Part shown: piece after piece, positions 1 to 8,131 of the stretch
Numbering within the stretch: position 1 is the stretch's first letter
How the letters are laid out: every line of letters begins with the position of its first letter
Assembly: GCA_964388085.1 (NCBI GenBank)
Contig: CAYLZW010000045.1
Location: 1-27,812, forward strand
Reading direction: 5' to 3'
DNA from: CAYLZW01 sp964388085
Lineage (GTDB): Bacteria; Myxococcota; UBA727; CAYLZW01
DNA: 27,812 nt
The notes under the pieces: model-generated
Seen by the model: only the letters and a program-made list of their open reading frames with translations
Told to the model about the DNA's origin: nothing
Databases searched by the model: none
Program-made: the position numbers and the translations under genes

Positions 1-326
1 AGGCGCCCTTCGAGGAGCTGCGCGCGCGCGTCTACAAGGTCGTCGAGCGCGCCGCTGACGTCATCGACGGCTTCGACGGGCTCATCGAGGCCGGCTTCTC
101 CGGGGTGGCTGCCGAGGCGCTGCTGCACATGGTCGACGAGGTCGGCGAGCTCGAGCACGAGGCCGACAAGGCGCAGGATCACTTCGGCAAGCAGCTCTTC
201 GTCCACGAGGACGCGATGAAGCCGGCGGCGCTGTTCATGTGGGTCAAGATCGCCAACAAGGTGGGCGACATGGCGAACGCCGCCGAGCGCATGGTCAACC
301 ACACGCGCCTCATGATCACGCGTTGA
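1..326 (+). CDS. DUF47 / PhoU-like protein, C-terminal part (5' end outside window)
   Basis: The frame is open from the first bases of the window to TGA at 324-326, so only about 107 C-terminal residues are seen. They are highly charged and helical, with a VGELEHEADKAQDHFGKQLF stretch followed by VKIANKVGDMANAAERM. This matches the DUF47 family (COG1392), a PhoU-like helical bundle often encoded just before PiT phosphate transporters. The PiT gene begins 10 bp downstream on the same strand, so the two are almost certainly co-transcribed. DUF47 proteins are thought to modulate the transporter in the cytoplasm; that role is from family knowledge, not from this sequence. The true start is upstream of the window; internal GTG and ATG codons here are not the start because the family homology continues from residue 1. 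Confidence 0.88.
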   Translation, partial: APFEELRARVYKVVERAADVIDGFDGLIEAGFSGVAAEALLHMVDEVGELEHEADKAQDHFGKQLFVHEDAMKPAALFMWVKIANKVGDMANAAERMVNHTRLMITR

Positions 327-336
327 CGGGACCGTC

Positions 337-1587
337 ATGGATCCGACCCTGGTTCTCCTCGTGCTCGCCGCTGTGGTCGGGCTCTATATGGCCTGGAACA
401 TCGGCGCGAACGACGTGGCGAACGCCGTCGGCACCTCCGTCGGCAGCCACGCGCTGACCATCAAACAGGCCATCCTCGTCGCTGCCGTGTTCGAGTTCGC
501 CGGGGCGTTCCTGGTCGGCGGGCACGTCACCGACACCATCCGGAAGGGCATCGTCTCACCCGAGCTGTACAGCGACGCGCCCACCGAGCTGGCCGTCGGG
601 ATGCTCGCGGCGCTGCTCGCTTCGGCGCTGTGGCTGCAATTCGCCAGCTGGCGGGGCCTGCCGGTGTCGACGACGCACGCCATCGTCGGCGGCGTCATCG
701 GCTTCGGCGTGGTGTCGCGCGGCCTCGACTCGGTGGAGTGGACGCAGCTCAGCGGCATCGTCGCGAGCTGGTTCGTGTCGCCGCTGTGCGGCGGCCTGCT
801 CGCGTTCCTCACCTTCGCGGTCATCCGCTACAAGATCCTGGACTCCGACGATCCCCTGCGCAGCACACGCAGGCTCGCGCCCATGCTGCTCTTCGTGGTC
901 GGCGTCGTGCTCACGCTGACGCTGTTCTTCAAGGGGCTGAAGAACCTCAAGCTCGAGCTCAGCGTCGTCGAGACCCTCCTCATCGCGACCGGCGGCGGTG
1001 TGCTGCTCGCTGGCGTGGCGCTGTTCTTCATGCGCAACGTCGGCAAGGGGGAGAAGCCGAGCCACAAGCTCGCGAACAAGCGCGTGGAGCGGATCTTCGC
1101 CTGGCTGCAGGTGATCACCGCCTGCTTCATGGCGTTCGCGCACGGCAGCAACGACGTCGCGAACGCGGTCGGTCCGGTCGCCGGCATCCTCGCCGTCGTG
1201 CAGACCGGCACCGTCGGCAGCGAGGCCGCGGTGCCGATTTGGGTGCTCGCGGCGGGCGGCGTCGGCATCGTCATCGGCCTCGCCACCTTCGGCGCGCGCG
1301 TCATCGAGACCGTGGGCAAGAAGATCACGGAGATGACCCCCACACGGGGCTTCTCGGCCGAGTTCGGCGCCGCCGCCACAGTGCTGGTCGGCAGCCGGCT
1401 CGGCCTCCCCCTCTCGACGACGCACGTGCTCGTCGGTGCGGTCATCGGGGTCGGCTTCGCGCGCGGCATCGCCGCCTTGAACCTGCGCGTGCTCGGCAGC
1501 GTCGCGAGCTCCTGGTTCATCACCGTGCCGGTCACCGGCATCTTCTCGGCGGTGCTCTTCTGGATCATGCGCGCCGTGCTGCTCTAG
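337..1587 (+). CDS. PiT-family inorganic phosphate transporter
   Basis: This 416-residue membrane protein belongs to the PiT (PHO-4) family, which imports phosphate driven by H+ or Na+. The family's duplicated signature is present twice: GANDVANAVGTSVGS near residue 23 and GSNDVANAVGP near residue 270. Paired LPVSTTHAIVGG (about 109) and LPLSTTHVLVGA (about 359) motifs also occur, showing the inverted-repeat fold. Roughly ten hydrophobic segments are visible, with a charged cytoplasmic loop around residues 230-250 (GKGEKPSHKLANKRVER). Length is normal for bacterial PiT proteins. ATG at 337 is the first start after the upstream DUF47 stop and leaves a 10-bp gap, fitting an operon. The stop lies only 19 bp from the convergent MBOAT gene's stop. 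Confidence 0.95.
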   Translation: MDPTLVLLVLAAVVGLYMAWNIGANDVANAVGTSVGSHALTIKQAILVAAVFEFAGAFLVGGHVTDTIRKGIVSPELYSDAPTELAVGMLAALLASALWLQFASWRGLPVSTTHAIVGGVIGFGVVSRGLDSVEWTQLSGIVASWFVSPLCGGLLAFLTFAVIRYKILDSDDPLRSTRRLAPMLLFVVGVVLTLTLFFKGLKNLKLELSVVETLLIATGGGVLLAGVALFFMRNVGKGEKPSHKLANKRVERIFAWLQVITACFMAFAHGSNDVANAVGPVAGILAVVQTGTVGSEAAVPIWVLAAGGVGIVIGLATFGARVIETVGKKITEMTPTRGFSAEFGAAATVLVGSRLGLPLSTTHVLVGAVIGVGFARGIAALNLRVLGSVASSWFITVPVTGIFSAVLFWIMRAVLL

Positions 1588-1606
1588 CGCCGGCGGGTAG
1601 ACGTCG

Positions 1607-3040
1607 TCAGAACTGGAAGTACAGGAACGGCGTCGCCTTCATGAACTGCATCAGCGTGACGAGCAGCACGAGGCCGAGCAGCGCGCCGACGACGGGGTGA
1701 CGCGGTCGCGGCAGCTGGTGGCTGTTCGGCGCGAGGAAGGCGATGACGCCCGCGACGCCGACCATCGCGAGCGAGCTCAGCTTCGTGCCGATGAGCACGG
1801 CGGGGAGCCGCAGGCCGCTCGAGTGGACGTAGGTGAGCGGGTCTTTGCCGTTCAGCCCGACCATGCCGGCGAGCACCTCGAACGCCCGCTCGAAGGACGT
1901 CGCGCGAAACAGCACCCAGCCGGCGACGACGAACAGGAACGTCACCGCCACCGCGGGCACCTTCGGCAGGCGCCAGGGCGAGGCGCGCTTCCACACCGCG
2001 TGCCCCGCGAGCAGCGCGCCGTGCAAGCAGCCCCAGGCGACGAAGGTCCAGGCCGCGCCGTGCCATAGGCCGCCGAGAAACATCGTGATGAACAGGTTGC
2101 GCAGCGTCTTTGCGATCCCACCGCGCGAGCCGCCGAGGGGGATGAACAGGTAGTCGCGCAGCCAGCTCGACAGGGTGATGTGCCAGCGACGCCAGAACTC
2201 CGAGATGTCCTCGCTCTTGTAAGGCGAGTCGAAGTTCTTCGGGAACTCGATGCCGAGCATCTTGCCGAGGCCGACGGCCATGTCGCTGTAGGCGGAGAAG
2301 TCGAAGTAGAGCTGAAAGGTGTACGCGAGCGCGCCGAGCCACGCGGCGAAGAGCGGCGGCGCCGACGGACCGTCGAAGACCTTGTCCGCGAAGCCCGCCA
2401 CGAGGTCCGCGATCCAGATCTTCTTCACGAGGCCGATCAGGAAGTACCAGGCGCCGTCGGCGAGCTGGCCGAAGTCCACCTGCTGGGTGGGCAGCGCGCG
2501 GAGCTGGTCCTCGACGTCGGTGTAGCGGACGATGGGGCCCGCCACGAGCTGCGGGTACATCGACACGTAGGCGGCGAACACGAGGAAGCTCGACGTCGGC
2601 TCGCAGCGACGGCGGTAGATGTCGATGGAGTAGCTGAGCGACTGGAAGGTGTAGAACGAGATGCCCACCGGCAGCACCACGTGCAGCACCGGCAGGCTCG
2701 CCTGCACACCGATCTCGCTGAGCGCGGACACCAGCGAGAGCGTGAAGAAGTCGTAGTACTTGAAGAAGCCGAGCGAGCCGAGGTTGCCCACGAGCGCCAG
2801 CGCGAACCAGCGCTTGCGCGTGCCTTCGTCGTCGCTGGCGTCGATCTTGCCGCCGCAGATGTAGTCGAGCGCCGTCGACGCCAGCATGAGGGAGCAGAAG
2901 CGGTAGTCCCACCAGCCGTAGAAGACGAAGCTCGCGATCGTCAGCGAGAGCACCCGCGCGCGCAGCGACCTGAGCCCGTACCAGAGCGCCAGCACGACCG
3001 GCAGGAACACGAGCAGGAAGATGTAGCTCGGGAAGATCAT
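1607..3040 (-). CDS. MBOAT-family membrane-bound O-acyltransferase (AlgI/DltB-like)
   Basis: A 477-residue polytopic membrane protein of the MBOAT family, which moves acetyl or other acyl groups across the membrane onto exported glycans or teichoic acids. AlgI-type hallmarks are present: PVGISFYTFQSLSYSIDIYR (about 124-143), FDFSAYSDMAVGLGKMLG (246-263), the long conserved block at 266-306 containing SEFWRRWHITLSSWLRDY, and LGGLWHGAAWTFVAWG with the catalytic-type His at residue 327. ATG at 3040 overlaps the TGA of the upstream SGNH-like gene by 4 bp (ATGA), so translation is probably coupled. This pairing resembles AlgI-AlgJ/AlgX and PatA-PatB systems, where the MBOAT supplies acyl groups to an SGNH partner. 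No alginate, cellulose or peptidoglycan synthesis genes are in view, so the acceptor is unknown. Confidence 0.93.
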   Translation of the reverse strand: MIFPSYIFLLVFLPVVLALWYGLRSLRARVLSLTIASFVFYGWWDYRFCSLMLASTALDYICGGKIDASDDEGTRKRWFALALVGNLGSLGFFKYYDFFTLSLVSALSEIGVQASLPVLHVVLPVGISFYTFQSLSYSIDIYRRRCEPTSSFLVFAAYVSMYPQLVAGPIVRYTDVEDQLRALPTQQVDFGQLADGAWYFLIGLVKKIWIADLVAGFADKVFDGPSAPPLFAAWLGALAYTFQLYFDFSAYSDMAVGLGKMLGIEFPKNFDSPYKSEDISEFWRRWHITLSSWLRDYLFIPLGGSRGGIAKTLRNLFITMFLGGLWHGAAWTFVAWGCLHGALLAGHAVWKRASPWRLPKVPAVAVTFLFVVAGWVLFRATSFERAFEVLAGMVGLNGKDPLTYVHSSGLRLPAVLIGTKLSSLAMVGVAGVIAFLAPNSHQLPRPRHPVVGALLGLVLLVTLMQFMKATPFLYFQF

Positions 3041-4179
3041 CGGCCAGGCCCCCGCGCGCGCTCGCTCGCGCCGAGCTCGGCGTAGAGCCGCTCGAGCAGC
3101 AGATCGCAGTTGCGCGTCGCCGGGTGGATCTCGTCGTAGAAGCCCTCCGGGTCACCACCGACGTCTGCCAACACGCTGACATCGAGCACGGTGAGCACGT
3201 TCGCGTGCTTCTCTTGCAGCTCGGCGAGCAGCGCCTTCTGCTTCGCGAGCAGCTCGGCGTAGGGCGAATTCTCGAGGAGGTAGCGACGGAACAGCGGCTG
3301 CACGGGCGTCAACACGAACGCGACCTTCGTGCCGTGCGCCTCGGCGGCCGCCAAGAAGCGCTCGAGATAGGCGACGCGCTTTGGCCAGAAGTCGTCGAAG
3401 ACGTACTGGCTGAAGAAGTCGAACTCCCGTCGAGGGTCGGCGAGCACGTGCTGCCGGAACGCGTCCGTGATGCGGTAGTCGCCGGCCTCGACGGCCTCGT
3501 ACACGTTGCCGCCGACGCGCTCGCGCTCCCAGTCGTACGTGTTCACGTACCACTCGCGGCCGCCCCAGATGCTCAGCTCCGGCGTCGGCAGCCGGCTTGG
3601 GAACGGCGCCCTCGTCGTGCCGCGGCGCGCGCGGAAGCCCTCGTCGAGGTGATGTTGGCTGAGCCCGTCGGTCAGCGAGGCCCACGCGCGCCTGACGACG
3701 GAGTATTCGTCGAGGTGCCGGGAGAGCGCGAGCGTGTTGACGAGGCGACGCTCGAAGCCCTTGAACGCCGGGTTGCCGATGCGCTCGGGCGGGCGCAGCG
3801 TCCACACGTCGAGCCCGACGATGAACAGCTCCGGCCGCTCGCCGAGGTCCTCATAGAGGTGCTGCGCGATGGCGTAGAAGTCCTCGGAGCGCCCCCAGAA
3901 CACGCCGTAGTTGAAGGCGCGCTGGCCGGAGAGCCGCTCGATGGTCTCCGCGGAGAAGCGCATCACGGTCGACGAGCCGAGCACGTAGACCTGAGCGCGC
4001 TCGCTGGCCGGCAGCCGATCGATGTGGCTCGTCTTCGTGTAGCGGGCGTTCGGCAGGCGGTGAAAGCCGTTCGGCCCGAAGTCGCCCCACGGGTTCAGCC
4101 AGACCCCGAGCCCGAGCACGACGAGCGCGCCGAGCGTGAAGGTCGCAAGAAGCGAGAGCAGAAATCGTTTGGGTCGCAA
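3037..4179 (-). CDS. SGNH-hydrolase-like membrane-anchored protein, probable MBOAT partner
   Basis: This 380-residue protein has one N-terminal transmembrane segment (about residues 6-28) followed by a soluble, presumably periplasmic domain. SGNH-like blocks are visible: YVLGSSTVMRF (GSS at 68-70, candidate nucleophile Ser), a central FIVGLDVWTLRP strand, a FVLTPVQPLFRR strand, and YDEIHPATR giving the D-x-x-H pair D349/H352. That layout fits AlgJ/AlgX/DltD-like partners of MBOAT proteins that acylate exported polymers. The MBOAT gene follows with a 4-bp overlap. The start is TTG at 4179: an in-frame TGA lies two codons upstream and no ATG or GTG precedes the membrane segment. The function is inferred from motifs and context; overall similarity to named families is low, so the substrate cannot be given. 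Confidence 0.72.
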   Translation of the reverse strand: MRPKRFLLSLLATFTLGALVVLGLGVWLNPWGDFGPNGFHRLPNARYTKTSHIDRLPASERAQVYVLGSSTVMRFSAETIERLSGQRAFNYGVFWGRSEDFYAIAQHLYEDLGERPELFIVGLDVWTLRPPERIGNPAFKGFERRLVNTLALSRHLDEYSVVRRAWASLTDGLSQHHLDEGFRARRGTTRAPFPSRLPTPELSIWGGREWYVNTYDWERERVGGNVYEAVEAGDYRITDAFRQHVLADPRREFDFFSQYVFDDFWPKRVAYLERFLAAAEAHGTKVAFVLTPVQPLFRRYLLENSPYAELLAKQKALLAELQEKHANVLTVLDVSVLADVGGDPEGFYDEIHPATRNCDLLLERLYAELGASERARGPGR

Positions 4180-4239
4180 GCTTCACAGCCTTTTTGCGCC
4201 CGGGACGGGGCGCGAGAGGCTCGTAGCTCGAACCATGCC

Positions 4240-5385
4240 TCAGACGGGCAGCGGCATCCCCGGATCGATCCCGAAGTGCTTCTCGACGAGCGCACGACGA
4301 GCTTCGAACAATTCCTGCGCGTCGATGCCGCAGCGCGACGCCAGGTCAGCGATCTTCGGCGCCTGCTCCTCGAAGCTCGCGAGCTGGGCTGGCTCGCTGC
4401 CCTTGGCGATCTGATCGGCGACGTAGACGAGCAGGTGTTGCCGCAAGCGCTCTCGCGTCCCGCAGAGCGCGGCAAGCTCGTCGGCGCTGGCCTTGCGCAG
4501 GTCGGCGTGGTGCCGCACGTGAAAGACGACGTCGTCCGACACGCCGCGCTCCTTCAGCCACTCGGCCCCGAGCGCCTCGTGATCGGTGTAGGAGAAGCCG
4601 TGCGCCGTCGCGTGCCGCTCGAGCATCTTGCCGACGTCGTGCACCAACATCGTCGCGCCCGCCAAGCGCCAGTCGACGTCGAGGAGCGCGGACAACGAGC
4701 GGGCGGCCGAGGACGCGACCGCCGAGTGCTCGAGGATGCTGAGGCTGTGCCAGTGCGGCGCGTGCTGGGCGGCGTCGCGCAGCATGCCCGGCAGGCCGAG
4801 CACCTCGCCCGCACGGACAGCCTCGTCGAACAGCTCGCGGAAGTCGGCGGCGCCAGAGGCTCCGTCGCGATCCACCGTCGCCAGCGCGAGCCGCAGCCCG
4901 AGCACGCTCGGCGCCGTACGCGCTCCCGCATCGAGACCGAGGTATTGCGCCAGCTCGAGGATGGCGTCCGCCTCCTTCGTGAAGAACGGCAGCGCCGCGA
5001 GGGTGAAGCGCGCGACGCGATCCAGCTCGGCCGTCGTCACGCGCCCGTCCGCGTCTCCCCACAGCGAATCGACCTCGAGGGCCAGGCGGCGGAGCGGCGC
5101 CGGCAAACGCCGCAGCGGCTCCGCCAACGTCGTCACTTCACCCGCGCGCGCGCTCACGACCGCTCGCTCGTAGGCGTCCGCGTGCGGCGGCGTGGAGCCG
5201 TGTCCGTGCGCGACGTCAGCGACGCCACCGGAAGGCGAGTCCCCGCGCACGACGTCATTCGTCACGCCGGCGCGAATGGCCGCGAGCTCGCTGGCGCTCG
5301 CCTTTCCGTCCGCGTCACCGCGAAGGTCCGCCGCCGCGAACAAGCGGCGCGCGGTGGCGTCAGCAGGCCCCTTCACGGACGACAT
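4240..5385 (-). CDS. EF-hand-like plus HD-domain protein (predicted metal-dependent phosphohydrolase)
   Basis: A 381-residue, probably cytoplasmic protein with no signal peptide. Residues 22-33 (RGDADGKASASE) and 109-120 (WGDADGRVTTAE) look like EF-hand calcium loops. Both have Asp at loop positions 3 and 5, Gly at 6 and Glu at 12, but both lack the usual acidic residue at position 1. A third, poorer copy lies near 172. The C-terminal half is an HD domain: H220, the pair H249-D250 in VHDVGK, H269, H292/H293 and D324 in YVADQIAKGSE. The full set of metal ligands suggests an active phosphohydrolase, but no GYP motif or second catalytic domain is seen, so the substrate is unknown. It lies 34 bp after the ATP-grasp gene and 60 bp before the SGNH-like gene on the same strand. 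An HDOD-type regulatory role is an alternative. Confidence 0.7.
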   Translation of the reverse strand: MSSVKGPADATARRLFAAADLRGDADGKASASELAAIRAGVTNDVVRGDSPSGGVADVAHGHGSTPPHADAYERAVVSARAGEVTTLAEPLRRLPAPLRRLALEVDSLWGDADGRVTTAELDRVARFTLAALPFFTKEADAILELAQYLGLDAGARTAPSVLGLRLALATVDRDGASGAADFRELFDEAVRAGEVLGLPGMLRDAAQHAPHWHSLSILEHSAVASSAARSLSALLDVDWRLAGATMLVHDVGKMLERHATAHGFSYTDHEALGAEWLKERGVSDDVVFHVRHHADLRKASADELAALCGTRERLRQHLLVYVADQIAKGSEPAQLASFEEQAPKIADLASRCGIDAQELFEARRALVEKHFGIDPGMPLPV

Positions 5386-5418
5386 CGCTCAGCAGAATAC
5401 GTCATTCGTTTCCGCGCG

Positions 5419-6669
5419 CTACTCGGTCTGCTTCCGCATGCCCTTCGAGGCCGCCTGGACCTCGAACACGAACGGCATCGGATCGGAGCGATCGAACACG
5501 TCCGCGTGCACGCCCAGCATGGAGCGCGGGTCGGCGAAGTCGGCGAGCGCTCGCGCTCTCGTGGCGAGCCCCCCTCGGGGGACGCCGTCGCCGAGGCCCA
5601 CCACGGTGCCGAGCAGCCGCTGCACGTCGCCCACGGTCCAGCGCAGCGTGACGCCGGGGCGCGCGACGCGAGGCATGGGCGGCAGCGGGCTGCCGTCGGC
5701 GATGCGGTAACAGATGAGCGGCACGTCGACGCCGGCGTCGAGGGCGAGCTGCACCGAGCCCCACAAACGCGCGACGACGCTGACGAGCTTCACCTCACCC
5801 GTCGGGAGCTGAAGGAACTCCGCCATCGCGGGGCCTTGCCAACTGAGCGCGCGCAAGAGCCGGCGCGCCATGTCGCGCAGCGCCGGGCGCTCGGGGATGG
5901 TGCGTGACAGCGTCGACACGCCCGACAGCAACATGCGCTCGCGCAGCCGCTCCCGATAGAGCTCGACGACGGGCACGCCGCCGTCACACACGGTGCAGTA
6001 GGAGAGATAGCGGCCGCGCGGGCGCGGCTCGATGAGGCAGCCGCCCTCGACGAGGTCCTCGCGCTCGTACAAGAGCCGGCGCAGCTCCGCGATGGTGCCG
6101 ACGCGAATGCGCTCCGTCTCTCGACGCGTGCCGTCCTCGCGCTCCTCCCACGGCAGCAGCGGCCGCACGAGCGCGGGCAGGCCCATCTTGGCGGCGAGGC
6201 GGAGCGTCGGCTCCACCGCCCGCTGCTCGTTGACGCGCAGCGTCTCCAGGCAGGGAATGCCGAGGCTACGGGCCACGTCGTGCAGCGTCGCTCGATCGAG
6301 GGTGCGCGCGACGGCGTCGTGCGGCGGCAGCACCCGGCGGGCGGTCTCGGGGAGCTGATCGCGCCAGCGCGAGAGCGCCCAGATCTCCTCGTCGGTGGCG
6401 GCCAGCACCAACACCGCCCGGCGGCCAGCGGCCTCTTCCGCGACGGCGTCGGCGAAGGCGTGTGCGCTCTTGTTCGCGTCCGGGAGCAGCAGCGTCGCGG
6501 TCGCGTAGCGGGACCACATGGCGAGGGCCGGCCGCATGGGCGCGCCCACCGCGACCGCGATGCCCGAGCGTCCGAGGCTGCGGGCGGCCGCGAGCCCCGC
6601 GCGCGTGTGTCCGGAGGTGATCAGCGCCGTCACGGCGGCAGGATGGGTCTTGTGCGCCGGTCCGTCCAT
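5419..6669 (-). CDS. ATP-grasp superfamily enzyme (COG3919-like carboxylate-amine ligase)
   Basis: A 416-residue protein beginning ALITSGHTRAGLAAARSLGR, a Rossmann-like N-terminal subdomain typical of ATP-grasp ligases of the COG3919 type. Further on are ARTLDRATLHDVARSLGIPC (substrate-domain entry), KMGLPALVRPLLPW (the usual Lys-containing ATP-binding strand, around residues 163-177), EGGCLIEPRPRGRYLS (a hinge region) and AMAEFLQLPTGEVKLVSVVAR (the acidic Mg2+-binding strand, where E-x-N is usual; here the second residue reads as V). Enzymes of this family join a carboxylate to an amine or thiol using ATP; relatives act in peptide-like natural products and envelope precursors. It is the first gene of a four-gene minus-strand cluster ending with the acyltransferase. 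The specific reaction cannot be read from sequence. Start ATG 6669 has only a weak ribosome-binding site. Confidence 0.7.
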   Translation of the reverse strand: MDGPAHKTHPAAVTALITSGHTRAGLAAARSLGRSGIAVAVGAPMRPALAMWSRYATATLLLPDANKSAHAFADAVAEEAAGRRAVLVLAATDEEIWALSRWRDQLPETARRVLPPHDAVARTLDRATLHDVARSLGIPCLETLRVNEQRAVEPTLRLAAKMGLPALVRPLLPWEEREDGTRRETERIRVGTIAELRRLLYEREDLVEGGCLIEPRPRGRYLSYCTVCDGGVPVVELYRERLRERMLLSGVSTLSRTIPERPALRDMARRLLRALSWQGPAMAEFLQLPTGEVKLVSVVARLWGSVQLALDAGVDVPLICYRIADGSPLPPMPRVARPGVTLRWTVGDVQRLLGTVVGLGDGVPRGGLATRARALADFADPRSMLGVHADVFDRSDPMPFVFEVQAASKGMRKQTE

Positions 6670-6820
6670 CCCGGAGCGCGCGCGAACGCCGCCGCGACGG
6701 AGGAGCTCTGCGGCATCGGATCAACGCCCGAGGGCGCAGCCATACGCCACCGGCACGGTCGTATCCTACATTGTCGCCAGTTCGAGCGAACGACCGCAGC
6801 GAGGCGACCGATAAGCAGAT

Positions 6821-6848
6821 TTGACGCCAGTCGCCTTGGATCCATACT
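6821..6848 (+). promoter_or_regulatory. Candidate sigma-70-type promoter
   Basis: TTGACG at 6821-6826 matches 5 of 6 bases of the -35 consensus. After a 16-bp spacer, CATACT at 6843-6848 matches 4 of 6 bases of the -10 consensus. Transcription would begin near 6855. That gives a 77-nt leader if translation starts at ATG 6932, but almost no leader for ATG 6863. It lies in the 190-bp divergent region between the ATP-grasp gene and the exported glycan-binding-like gene. Confidence 0.35.
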
Positions 6849-6862
6849 GCAGGGAGCGCCGA

Positions 6863-8050
6863 ATGAGCCGCCCAGCCCCGGTCGGCAAACGACCGCGAAG
6901 CTCCTACCCGCTCGGCGCGAGCGTTCGCTTCATGTCTCGCCTGATTCTGCCTGCCCTGCTGCTCGTGCCCGCTCTCGCTGGAGCGACTGGAGCGCGTGGC
7001 GCGACGCCCATGACCGAGTCGCCCTGGCTGCAGGCGATCTCGTCCGCCTTCGTCGTGCTCGATATGACCGAAGGAGACGTCGACGGCGACGGCAAGAACG
7101 AGAGCGTCGTCTGCTACCAGGACAACCCCGAGAACCCCTACTCGGCCGGCGGCGTCGCGATCCTCGGCGAGCGCGGCGGCGCCATCCGTCCGCTCTTCCA
7201 CGTGCGCCTCGAGCAGACCTGGTGCGAAGAGGTGCAGGTGCGCGGCCGCAAGGTCGGCATGCTCCTGCGCAGCCGCACGCGGGACAAGACGCGCGGTCAG
7301 CTCGTGTGGACGTACGGCAAAGAGATCCACTGGCAGGGTACCCCCGGGCACTTCCTCGACGGCGCCAAGATCACGGCCTCGTCGTCGCTGGCGGGCGGCG
7401 CCAACGGCCCCGCCGGCGCGCTCGATGGCGATCTGCGCACGTCCTGGGCGGAGGGCGCGAGCGGCACCGGCATCGGAGAGAAGCTCACCATCGTCCTGCC
7501 CCGTCCCATGGACATCGCCTACGTCGCCATCTACGGCGGACACGCGGGCGGCTCGCGCGAGTTCCTGGAGCGCAACCGCGTGCACCGCGCGTCCATCGAG
7601 GCCCGCTCGACCGCGGACCTCGGTGACGACGTCGCCGGCATCGACTTCTCGGAGCTCGGCATCGAGGTCGGCGGCGACCGCATCGACTTCACGCTCGAGA
7701 ACCGGCCGCAGGTCACCTACGTGCGCATCGACAAAGAGGACGTCAGCGAGCTCGAGCTGCGCATCGACAGCGTGTACCTCGGCCGCACCCTCGATGACAC
7801 GCACATCGCCGAGCTCGAGATCGTGCCGCGCCTCGATCTCAGCGAGACCCTCGACCGCGCGCGTCCGCTCAGCGCGCAACGCGACAAGGCCGCGCCCGCG
7901 ACGACCGAGCTCGAAGCTGCACCTGCAAAAGTCGAGGAGCCCAAGGGTTCGGACGCGACGCAGCCGGCCGCTCTCAAGCCCGGTGACGCGGCGCTCGAGG
8001 CCCTCGACGCCTCGGGCCGCGGGCTCGATCTCAGCGTCGACGAGTTCTGA
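6863..8050 (+). CDS. Exported protein with FG-GAP-like loop and discoidin-like (NADase-type glycan-binding) domain
   Basis: The protein is 395 residues from ATG 6863, or 372 from ATG 6932. The signal peptide MSRLILPALLLVPALAGATG begins exactly at the second ATG; the first has the better ribosome-binding site (GGGAG, 6-nt spacer). I list the longer form but the start is undecided. After the signal comes DVDGDGKNESVVCY, an FG-GAP/integrin-type calcium loop opening a short beta region. Around residues 168-325 lies a jelly-roll segment, GAKITASSSLAG...GALDGDLRTSWAEG...GEKLTIVLPRPMDIAYVAIYGGH, like F5/8 type C discoidin domains and the NADase-type glycan-binding domain. The C-terminal 60 residues are Ala/Pro/Glu-rich and likely disordered. 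It is probably a surface or periplasmic carbohydrate-binding protein. No catalytic domain is recognised. It faces the ATP-grasp cluster divergently. Confidence 0.72.
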   Translation: MSRPAPVGKRPRSSYPLGASVRFMSRLILPALLLVPALAGATGARGATPMTESPWLQAISSAFVVLDMTEGDVDGDGKNESVVCYQDNPENPYSAGGVAILGERGGAIRPLFHVRLEQTWCEEVQVRGRKVGMLLRSRTRDKTRGQLVWTYGKEIHWQGTPGHFLDGAKITASSSLAGGANGPAGALDGDLRTSWAEGASGTGIGEKLTIVLPRPMDIAYVAIYGGHAGGSREFLERNRVHRASIEARSTADLGDDVAGIDFSELGIEVGGDRIDFTLENRPQVTYVRIDKEDVSELELRIDSVYLGRTLDDTHIAELEIVPRLDLSETLDRARPLSAQRDKAAPATTELEAAPAKVEEPKGSDATQPAALKPGDAALEALDASGRGLDLSVDEF

Positions 8051-8131
8051 GCGGCGACTAGCCCCTGTGATTCGTTGCGTCGGTACCTGTAGCCCGAGCT
8101 AGGCGGGGGACAAGCCCCAGACCGCGCTCGC

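Noticed and set aside
3124..5907. A 927-residue open frame on the plus strand
   Set aside because: It runs antisense to three genes with clear motifs, is extremely Arg/Glu/Val-rich and matches no family. Long antisense frames are expected where third codon positions are mostly G or C.
8051..8131. Possible terminator between convergent genes (GGGG-ACAAG-CCCC near 8105-8120)
   Set aside because: The stem is only four pairs and no U-tract follows on either strand.
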